From Bacteroidota bacterium (GTDB lineage Bacteria; Bacteroidota; Ignavibacteria; UBA10030; UBA8401): 42,513 bases of DNA. The position numbers and the translations under genes were made by a program. The notes beneath the pieces were generated by a model. That model made no database searches. It worked only from the letters and a program-made list of their open reading frames with translations, and was not told the origin of the DNA. The stretch covers positions 1 through 42,513 of the forward strand of contig WBUG01000028.1 of assembly GCA_008933835.1 (NCBI GenBank), written 5' to 3'. Positions 16,773 to 22,200 of the stretch are shown here, in pieces (position 1 is the stretch's first letter; each line of letters opens with the position of its first letter).

Positions 16773-17749
16773 GCCCGAAGGAACTCACGGAGCGTATCAA
16801 GGCGCAGGCCGCTGCGCTCGGATTGGACAAGGTCGGCGTCGCACCCGCCGCGCTGCTGGAGCGGGAACGGAGCCATCTCAAAGATTGGCTCACGCGCGGT
16901 TACCAGGCGACCATGCGGTGGATGGAGAAGGACCCGGACCGCCGTTCCGATCCGCGCTTGCTGGTGCCCGGCGCCCATTCGGTCCTCTCCGTCGCCGTCA
17001 ACTACTATCACCCGGCGGTGAGACCGGACGATGCCGACCACGGGAAGATCTCCCGGTACGCGTGGGGGGATGATTACCACCGTCATCTCACATCCCGAAT
17101 CCAAACGCTCTTTGACTGCATCTCACAATGGGAGCCCGGTTCCTCCGGCCGGTATTATGTCGATACCGGTCCGGTGATGGAGAAGGCGTGGGCGGTCAGG
17201 GCGGGCATCGGCTGGCAGGGGAAGCATACCAACGTCATCACGCGGGAGTTCGGTTCTTGGGTCTTCCTCGGCGAGATCATCACGACGGCCGACCTGGTGT
17301 ACGATACACCGGCCGAGGACCTCTGCGGCACCTGTACGGCGTGTCTCGACGCGTGTCCCACCGGCGCCATTCCGGAACCGTATGTGGTGGATGCCGGACG
17401 CTGCATCTCGTACCTCACCATCGAACACCGGGGTGAGATCGCGCACGCGCTGGGGGAACGGTTCGACCGCTGGATCTACGGCTGCGACATCTGTCAGGAT
17501 GTCTGTCCGTGGAACAGATTTCAGAAAGAGACGCAACATCCGGAATACCGTCCGCGCGAGGGGGGAATTGCGCCGGAGCTGAAAGAGATCGTGTCGCTCA
17601 CACAGGAGGACTTCTCTGCACGATTCCGTCATTCGCCGGTGAAACGGACGAAGCGGGAGGGTCTGCAGCGGAACGCTTCCATCATCCTGAGGAATGAACA
17701 GAAACCGGACCGGTCCGGTCCGGATACACTCTCCCCAGGGGGAGAATAG
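16769..17749 (+). CDS. queG: Epoxyqueuosine reductase
   Basis: Performs the last step of queuosine synthesis in tRNA, reducing epoxyqueuosine to queuosine with cobalamin and two [4Fe-4S] clusters. The 326 residues have the family start (GLDKVGVAP, then RWMEKDPDRRSDPRLLVPGAHSV), VDTGPVMEKAWAVRAGIGWQGKH with the catalytic aspartate region, and EFGSWVFLGEI. The two cluster motifs are CGTCTACLDACPT and CGCDICQDVCPWN. The start is GTG 16769, overlapping the Rieske stop (GTGA). The C-terminal HEAT-like extension of some homologues is missing. The final 15 codons contain a perfect 16-bp palindrome. A cobalamin enzyme here, like MetH, implies that B12 is made or imported. Confidence 0.96.
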   Translation: MSPKELTERIKAQAAALGLDKVGVAPAALLERERSHLKDWLTRGYQATMRWMEKDPDRRSDPRLLVPGAHSVLSVAVNYYHPAVRPDDADHGKISRYAWGDDYHRHLTSRIQTLFDCISQWEPGSSGRYYVDTGPVMEKAWAVRAGIGWQGKHTNVITREFGSWVFLGEIITTADLVYDTPAEDLCGTCTACLDACPTGAIPEPYVVDAGRCISYLTIEHRGEIAHALGERFDRWIYGCDICQDVCPWNRFQKETQHPEYRPREGGIAPELKEIVSLTQEDFSARFRHSPVKRTKREGLQRNASIILRNEQKPDRSGPDTLSPGGE

Positions 17750-17797
17750 TACTACAACGTCATCAGCATCATCCCATCACCAACGTCGCGAGTCGCT

Positions 17798-18745
17798 ATG
17801 TCTGCAACGAACCATCGTCACCTCATCATCATCGGATCCGGTCCGGCCGGATTCACCGCCGCATTGTACGCGTCGCGGGCGAACCTGAGACCGCTCATCT
17901 TCGAAGGACTGCAGCCCGGAGGCCAGCTCACCATCACCACCGAAGTAGAGAACTATCCCGGTTTCGAGCACGGTATCATGGGACCGGAACTGATGGAGAC
18001 GATGCGGAAACAGGCGCACCGGTTCGGCGCCGAATCGCTCTACAAGATCGTCACCAAGGTGGACTTCTCGAAGCGTCCGTTCACGCTGTGGGCGGACGAT
18101 GAGGTCTACACGGCGGACGCCGTCATCGTGGCGACCGGCGCATCGGCCAAGTGGCTCGGCATCCCGTCGGAGAAGGAGTTCTCCGGCTACGGCGTCTCGG
18201 CCTGCGCCACGTGCGACGGCTTCTTCTTCCGGAACCAGGAAGTGTACGTCGTCGGCGGCGGCGATACGGCGATGGAAGAGGCGAGCTTCCTCACGAAGTT
18301 CGCTTCGAAGCTCACGCTCGTGCACCGGCGGAACGAGTTCCGCGCCTCCAAAGTGATGCAGGACCGCGTTCTGAACAATCCGAAGGTCTCGGTGGAATGG
18401 GACTCCGTGGTGGAAGAGGTGCTCGGCGTGACGGAGAACAATAAGAAGAAGATGACCGGACTCCGGCTGAAGAACGTGAAGACGGGAGCGGTGAAGGAAG
18501 TGAAGGCGGACGGTCTCTTCCTCGCCATCGGTCATCAGCCGAACACCGCCATCTTCAACGGTATCCTGGACATGCATCCGAACGGATACCTGAAGGTGCA
18601 GCCCGGTTCCACTCGCACCAACATCGAGGGGGTCTTCGCGGCCGGCGACGTCGCCGATGCCTACTATCGGCAGGCCATCACGGCGGCAGGGAGCGGCTGC
18701 ATGGCCGCTCTGGATGCCGAGCGTTGGCTCGCCGAACGTGAATAG
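17798..18745 (+). CDS. trxB: Thioredoxin-disulfide reductase
   Basis: Flavoprotein that reduces oxidised thioredoxin with NADPH. The 315 residues include the FAD loop IIGSGPAGFTAALYASRA (10-27), the GGQL and ENYPGF FAD contacts, and the redox-active C136-A-T-C139. The NADPH-binding GGGDTAMEEA with the following HRR pair indicates NADPH rather than NADH. The C-terminal FAD motif is GVFAAGDVAD. The start at ATG 17798 fits the family. The gap to queG is 48 nt, and I see no clear promoter there. It is followed by a strong terminator. It sits directly upstream of the small heat shock genes, so thiol and folding stress functions are neighbours, though separately transcribed. Confidence 0.97.
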   Translation: MSATNHRHLIIIGSGPAGFTAALYASRANLRPLIFEGLQPGGQLTITTEVENYPGFEHGIMGPELMETMRKQAHRFGAESLYKIVTKVDFSKRPFTLWADDEVYTADAVIVATGASAKWLGIPSEKEFSGYGVSACATCDGFFFRNQEVYVVGGGDTAMEEASFLTKFASKLTLVHRRNEFRASKVMQDRVLNNPKVSVEWDSVVEEVLGVTENNKKKMTGLRLKNVKTGAVKEVKADGLFLAIGHQPNTAIFNGILDMHPNGYLKVQPGSTRTNIEGVFAAGDVADAYYRQAITAAGSGCMAALDAERWLAERE

Positions 18746-18775
18746 ATGCACTCTTTAACATCAAGAGAAATGAAC

Positions 18776-18803
18776 AACGCTTCCTCCGGGAAGCGTTTTT
18801 TTT
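18776..18803 (+). terminator. Rho-independent terminator after trxB
   Basis: A perfect 9-bp stem AACGCTTCC / GGAAGCGTT with a 4-nt loop is followed by a run of eight T residues. It isolates trxB from the heat shock operon. Confidence 0.95.
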
Positions 18804-18921
18804 GTCAGTGTTCTCCGACGGAAGTTCATCTCGTCCGAAAAGTTGACAGAAATTCCTGACGTCTCTTCATCAGAGCAAAGAACGAAGGCCTGAAAATGGG
18901 GTGAAATTCCGGATTTAATTT

Positions 18922-18937
18922 TGGCACACGGCTTGAC
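18922..18937 (+). promoter_or_regulatory. Sigma-54-like promoter of the small heat shock operon
   Basis: TGGCACA-CGGC-TTGAC has the -24 GG and -12 G in correct register (10 nt between the GG and the -12 dinucleotide). The -12 dinucleotide is GA, not the canonical GC. The predicted start near 18948 leaves a leader of about 37 nt ending in AAGGAG, which is sensible. A competing reading is TAATTTTG (18917-18924), a perfect TAnnTTTG -7 box, but it has no -33 partner. Confidence 0.4.
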
Positions 18938-18985
18938 ATCTATTCGGCAGCACAACGAACATTCACCAACAAAGGAGAAACAACC

Positions 18986-19405
18986 ATGCTGCTGCGCTAT
19001 CGTACCATTCCCTCGCTGCTGTCGGATATCGACACCATCTTCGACACCGCGTTCCCCGTCCGCCGCACGCCGTCGTACACCAACGCCCCTTCCGCATTGT
19101 CGATGAAGGACGCCGGCGATTCGCTCTCGGTGACGCTCGCGCTTCCCGGCATCGCGAAAGAGGATGTGAAGGTGACGCTGCACGACGGTCTGCTCACCGT
19201 CGTCGCCGAGCGCCGCGCTCCGGAACTGAAGGAGAACGAACGCTGGCTCCGTAACGAGATCGGCTACGGACGCACCGAACGCTCGGTGGCGCTCCCGTAT
19301 CCGGTGGTGACGGAGAACGTGACCGCTGCGCACGAGAACGGCCTGCTCCGCATCGTGCTGCCGAAGGCCGAAGAGGCCAAACCGAAACAGATCGCCATTC
19401 GCTGA
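18986..19405 (+). CDS. Small heat shock protein (Hsp20/alpha-crystallin), paralogue 1
   Basis: ATP-independent holdase that binds unfolding proteins. Of 139 residues, about 36-130 form the alpha-crystallin domain with LALPGIAKEDVKVTLHDGLLTV. The conserved A-x-x-x-N-G-L-L motif appears as AAHENGLL, followed by VLPKAEEAKPK. The C-terminal IxI anchor is I-A-I. The N-terminal arm is short and arginine-rich. A good AAGGAG site precedes the ATG. It is first of three tandem paralogues, the next starting 18 nt after its stop. The C-terminal phrase PKAEEAKPK is shared almost exactly with paralogue 3, indicating duplication within the cluster. Confidence 0.95.
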   Translation: MLLRYRTIPSLLSDIDTIFDTAFPVRRTPSYTNAPSALSMKDAGDSLSVTLALPGIAKEDVKVTLHDGLLTVVAERRAPELKENERWLRNEIGYGRTERSVALPYPVVTENVTAAHENGLLRIVLPKAEEAKPKQIAIR

Positions 19406-19423
19406 ACGAAAGGAACCGACATC

Positions 19424-19762
19424 ATGACGAACGAAACACGACAGACCGCCCACACCCTCGTCCCGGCCGTGGACATCATCGAGACGCCCGCGGCGTACGT
19501 CGTCCGGCTGGACATCCCCGGCGCGGAACGGGAACGCATCTCCGCGAAGGTCGAAGAGAACACGCTCACCGTCTCCGCCCCCGTGTCGGCGGCCGGAGAG
19601 GTCTCGAAGGACATCGAGCCGGTACGGGAGTACCGCCGTGAGTTCTCGCTGGCCAACGACGTGGATGTGCAGTCCATCGACGCCCGGTACGAGCTCGGCG
19701 TCCTGACCATCACCCTGAACAAGAAGACCCAGTATCTTCCGAAAGAGATCTCCATCAACTGA
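19424..19762 (+). CDS. Small heat shock protein, short paralogue 2
   Basis: 112 residues, almost only the alpha-crystallin domain. PAVDIIETPAAYVVRLDIPGAERERI is followed by a variable loop. The A-x-x-x-x-G-V-L motif appears as ARYELGVLTITLNK, and the IxI anchor is I-S-I at the extreme C-terminus. The N-terminal arm, which drives assembly of large oligomers and binds clients in most family members, is nearly absent (about 14 residues before the domain). It may therefore form small oligomers or mix with its neighbours. AAAGGA precedes the ATG. The gap to paralogue 3 is 30 nt. Confidence 0.93.
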   Translation: MTNETRQTAHTLVPAVDIIETPAAYVVRLDIPGAERERISAKVEENTLTVSAPVSAAGEVSKDIEPVREYRREFSLANDVDVQSIDARYELGVLTITLNKKTQYLPKEISIN

Positions 19763-19792
19763 ACCGTACCATCACAGAAAGGAGCGATCACT

Positions 19793-20281
19793 ATGTCACT
19801 CGTCAAATGGAACCCTGCCCAGGACGTGACCCGGTGGAGCACCGAGTTCCCCGCCTTCCGCGGACTCGAATCGCTTCGCCGGGACATGAACCGCATTTTC
19901 GACGACTTCTTCCGGGGCGACGTCACCGCCGATGAATCGTTCTTCGGCCGCGACTGGACGCCGGCCGTGGACATCGTCGAGACTTCGGACGCCTACGTGC
20001 TCAAGGCCGAGCTGCCCGGCATCGCGAAGGACGATGTGAAGATCACGCTGGAGAACAGCGTGCTCACCATCCGCGGTGAGAAGAAGGGGGCGTCGGAGAC
20101 GAACAACGCCTCTCTCCGCCGCGTGGAACGGAGTTACGGTCTGTTCGAACGGTCGTTCACCCTTCCCGGCACCGTCCGGGCCGGTGGTATCGACGCGCAG
20201 TACAAGGACGGACTGCTCACGCTCACGCTGCCGAAAGCGGAAGAGGCGAAACCGAAGGTCATCGATGTGAAGGTGAAGTGA
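19793..20281 (+). CDS. Small heat shock protein (Hsp20), paralogue 3
   Basis: 162 residues, the most typical member. The N-terminal arm (1-55) has the Bacteroidota-style LVKWNP start and the RRDMNRIFDDFF helix. The alpha-crystallin domain runs from WTPAVDIVETSDAYVLKAELPG to about 150 and includes KITLENSVLTIRGEKK and AQYKDGLLTLTLPK. The C-terminal anchor is I-D-V. It has an AGAAAGGAG ribosome binding site and ends 22 nt before a strong terminator, closing the three-gene operon. Having full-length, medium and arm-less forms together suggests hetero-oligomers, an inference from co-expression only. Confidence 0.96.
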   Translation: MSLVKWNPAQDVTRWSTEFPAFRGLESLRRDMNRIFDDFFRGDVTADESFFGRDWTPAVDIVETSDAYVLKAELPGIAKDDVKITLENSVLTIRGEKKGASETNNASLRRVERSYGLFERSFTLPGTVRAGGIDAQYKDGLLTLTLPKAEEAKPKVIDVKVK

Positions 20282-20303
20282 GACGCATCCGGTCGTCCGT
20301 TCC

Positions 20304-20331
20304 AAAAAGCCCGCCTCAAGGCGGGCTTTTT
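20304..20331 (+). terminator. Rho-independent terminator after the heat shock operon
   Basis: A perfect 12-bp stem AAAAAGCCCGCC / GGCGGGCTTTTT with loop TCAA. The symmetric A and T runs mean it could act in both directions. Confidence 0.95.
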
Positions 20332-20360
20332 CGTTCATGCATCGTTTGCACCGATATGCA

Positions 20361-20381
20361 CGTTCTGCGCACCGGAGAACG
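20361..20381 (+). promoter_or_regulatory. Inverted repeat CGTTCT-N9-AGAACG, candidate activator site
   Basis: A perfect 6-bp inverted repeat with half-sites 15 nt apart, centred about 75 nt upstream of the predicted sigma-54 start point at about 20446. Sigma-54 promoters need an upstream-bound activator ATPase, and this is the best dyad in the interval. No such activator is encoded in the window. Confidence 0.35.
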
Positions 20382-20420
20382 ACGACTCGGCTGTTTCTGA
20401 CGGAAAGACGGGATCGGCGG

Positions 20421-20436
20421 TGGCACGCCGATTGCA
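20421..20436 (+). promoter_or_regulatory. Sigma-54 promoter, perfect consensus
   Basis: TGGCACG-CCGA-TTGCA matches every base of the -24/-12 consensus TGGCACG-N4-TTGCW. The predicted start is near 20446, leaving a leader of about 50 nt with a TCCA repeat and GAAGGAG before the ATG at 20496. It lies in an intergenic region pointing at the lipoprotein gene. Confidence 0.72.
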
Positions 20437-20452
20437 GTACAAAAGGCACGGC

Positions 20453-20480
20453 TCCATCCATCCATCCATTCATCCATCTA
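20453..20480 (+). repeat. Short TCCA tetranucleotide repeat in the leader
   Basis: About four perfect TCCA units (20453-20469) are followed by two imperfect ones up to 20480, between the predicted sigma-54 start point and the ribosome binding site of the lipoprotein gene. Its copy number would change leader length but not the reading frame. Confidence 0.7.
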
Positions 20481-20495
20481 TTCGAAGGAGTACCA

Positions 20496-21023
20496 ATGAA
20501 GAACCTGCTTGTTGCCGCACTCTTCCTGCTGGCGATGACCGGCTGCGACAATTCCGGGAATCCGGTCGAGGCACCGTCCGCCGGCGAGGCCGAGTACAGC
20601 GAGCTCTCGATGTACACCACCGCTGTCGCGACGGACGCCGAGTATGCAGTGATGCGGGCGGACAGCCTTGCTCATGACTCGCTTCGGCACGGGAAGATGC
20701 TCGGTACGCTGAAACGGCATCTCGGACTCACCGATGCACAGGTGGAGAGCGTGAAGGTGTACGGCAAGACGCTGTTCGAGAAGCTGCAGGGGATCCGGCT
20801 GCAGGTACGGGACAGTGTTCTGACGAAGGAGAGCGCCCGCTCGCTCATACAAGCCGCACGGGACGAGTTCATCGCTTCGCTCACCTCCATTCTCACCGAT
20901 GAACAGAAGGAGCTGCTGGACGGATGGATCGAGCGGTTCTGGGACCGGCGGCATGGCGGCGGCGGGAGACCGGGTCGTCCCCACGGGCCGCACGGACCGC
21001 ATGGACCCGGCGGCCGTCCGTAA
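20496..21023 (+). CDS. Spy/CpxP-like periplasmic lipoprotein with His/Gly/Pro tail
   Basis: 175 residues. A signal peptide ends in the lipobox MTGC, with acylated C17. The mature part is helical and carries two exact LTxxQ motifs, LTDAQ (78-82) and LTDEQ (133-137). This motif defines the Spy/CpxP/CnrX-type family of periplasmic chaperones and stress sensors. The tail from about 152 is made of Gly, Arg, Pro and five His residues (HGPHGPHG), plausibly a metal site. The start ATG has GAAGGAG just upstream. The frame is open further upstream, but that part lies in the promoter. Sigma-54 control and the neighbouring heat shock genes suggest an envelope stress function. It may be cotranscribed with the 59-residue membrane protein that follows. 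Confidence 0.85.
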   Translation: MKNLLVAALFLLAMTGCDNSGNPVEAPSAGEAEYSELSMYTTAVATDAEYAVMRADSLAHDSLRHGKMLGTLKRHLGLTDAQVESVKVYGKTLFEKLQGIRLQVRDSVLTKESARSLIQAARDEFIASLTSILTDEQKELLDGWIERFWDRRHGGGGRPGRPHGPHGPHGPGGRP

Positions 21024-21058
21024 CGAGGTGACATCGTTTTGAATCGAAGGGAGGAAAC

Positions 21059-21238
21059 GTGTTCAAGGTCATCGTACTGGGAACCCTGCTCTCCGCTGTG
21101 CTCGTCTCAGCGATGCTGATCCTGCCGGCAGAGACCCTTCCGCTCTCCGTGCTGACGATGCTGCTCTTACTGCGGGGTTTGGAACGCGAGAAGGAGGGAT
21201 TTCGCAAAGGAGCGGAACGGAAAGTTGTCCGATTGTAG
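21059..21238 (+). CDS. Small membrane protein, 59 residues
   Basis: An open frame from GTG 21059 to TAG 21238, preceded by an excellent GGGAGGA site 6 nt upstream. It encodes two adjacent hydrophobic stretches (about 3-22 and 27-39) separated by PAETLP, then a very basic tail (RGLEREKEGFRKGAERKVVR). The charge pattern puts the tail in the cytoplasm and predicts a helical hairpin. It begins 35 nt after the Spy-like lipoprotein and ends 24 nt before a strong terminator, so it should be the second gene of the sigma-54 transcript. I do not recognise a family. Ribosome site, position and composition make it likely to be a real gene. Confidence 0.65.
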   Translation: MFKVIVLGTLLSAVLVSAMLILPAETLPLSVLTMLLLLRGLEREKEGFRKGAERKVVRL

Positions 21239-21262
21239 CAGTACGTTCCGATAAGCAAGGTT

Positions 21263-21300
21263 GAAGGCCGTCCGGTGTTCCGGACGGCCTTCGCGTTTTT
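21263..21300 (+). terminator. Rho-independent terminator after the lipoprotein/small-protein unit
   Basis: A perfect 12-bp stem GAAGGCCGTCCG / CGGACGGCCTTC (plus one inner G-C pair) is followed, three bases later, by TTTTT. It overlaps the last codons of the convergent PAP2 gene, but the T run serves only the plus strand. Confidence 0.9.
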
Positions 21301-22099
21301 AAAAGCGGACCTGCAGTGCGATACCGTGTCCGTCCCGAAGAAGGAGCGGTGTGAGCACGATGCCCGCCTTCCGCTTGTGCATCGCGGGAATGATGTATCC
21401 GATAGCGGAACCGACCGCCGCTCCGGCCAGCACATCGGTGGGGAAGTGCGCTCCGGACGAGATACGAAGAGCGGAACAGAGCGCCGCGGTGCCGAGACAG
21501 GCGCTCCACACCAGCGTGCGGTGCGGCGAGTCCGGAAAGTACTCCTGGTACATCACGGCAGTGAGCACCGCGGGCGCGAACGAACGGGTCGCATGTCCGG
21601 AAAAGAACGACCGGATCGCGTCAGGGTCCTGCCGTTCTTCCATGGGTGCGTCGGCCGCATACGTGTACGGCCGGTACCTCCGGACGGCCCCTTTGGCGAT
21701 GAATGGCACGATGCCCGAATAGAGTCCCACTTCGGCATACAGGACGGCGGCGGTCATCCAATCGCTGCGGACCCTCTCGTCCAGCGCCAGCGCGAGTGGA
21801 GAGGCGATGGCGAGCGCGGCGGTCACGTCGCTCATCACCATCTGGGAAGAGGAATAGCGTCCCGCTGCAAAACGGTCGAACCCGTTCACCGATGAACGGT
21901 CCAGCGCCGCCAGGTCAGCCGGGGTCGGCGGCGCGAAATCCCGGTCCGCTGCCAGCGCCGCAGTTCCAAGAAGCACTCCCCCTCCGGCGATCCATGCCTC
22001 CCGTTCCCAGTCGATCGTGAACGGTCCCGCCTCGGACGCACCGTCCTGCCCCCGTGTCAGGGAGAGAACGATGAATAAGAGCAACGCTGTATGCTTCAT
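21299..22099 (-). CDS. PAP2 family phosphatase, exported or membrane-associated
   Basis: 266 residues with an N-terminal signal sequence (about 1-17) and several hydrophobic helices. The three motifs of type 2 phosphatidic acid phosphatases are complete: KGAVRRYRPY (K-x6-RP), FFSGHATRSF (SGH) and RISSGAHFPTDVLAG (R-x5-H-x3-D). These enzymes remove phosphate from lipid phosphates such as phosphatidate or undecaprenyl diphosphate at the outer face of the inner membrane. In Bacteroidota similar proteins include LpxE/LpxF-like lipid A phosphatases, so lipid A is another possible substrate. AAGGAG lies before the ATG, and a CTTG-N20-TATACTG promoter lies just upstream. It is divergent from the M28 peptidase. 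Confidence 0.9.
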   Translation of the reverse strand: MKHTALLLFIVLSLTRGQDGASEAGPFTIDWEREAWIAGGGVLLGTAALAADRDFAPPTPADLAALDRSSVNGFDRFAAGRYSSSQMVMSDVTAALAIASPLALALDERVRSDWMTAAVLYAEVGLYSGIVPFIAKGAVRRYRPYTYAADAPMEERQDPDAIRSFFSGHATRSFAPAVLTAVMYQEYFPDSPHRTLVWSACLGTAALCSALRISSGAHFPTDVLAGAAVGSAIGYIIPAMHKRKAGIVLTPLLLRDGHGIALQVRF

Positions 22100-22116
22100 G
22101 GGGCTCCTTTCCTCTT

Positions 22117-22147
22117 CAGTATATTGAAAGTTGCCGGGAGGAGCAAG
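22117..22147 (-). promoter_or_regulatory. Promoter CTTG-N20-TATACTG of the PAP2 gene
   Basis: On the minus strand CTTG (22147-22144) and TATACTG (22123-22117) are exactly 20 nt apart, about 17 nt before the ATG. The element overlaps a plus-strand TATATTG (22120-22126), so RNA polymerase could be recruited in either direction. Confidence 0.45.
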
Positions 22148-22162
22148 CGGAGCTCTCCGGGA

Positions 22163-22193
22163 GTTGGAACTCTCCCTTTTTCGTTCTATTTTC
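22163..22193 (+). promoter_or_regulatory. Promoter GTTG-N20-TATTTTC of the M28 peptidase gene
   Basis: GTTG (22163-22166) and TATTTTC (22187-22193) are exactly 20 nt apart, and 7 nt remain before the ATG at 22201. No ribosome binding site fits in that space, so a leaderless transcript is predicted. Confidence 0.45.
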
Positions 22194-22200
22194 TCCCCGT

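Noticed and set aside
18811-18985. CIRCE (HrcA) or ROSE-type heat control before the small heat shock genes
   Set aside because: No TTAGCACTC-N9-GAGTGCTAA repeat is present, and I see no long hairpin sequestering the AAGGAG site.
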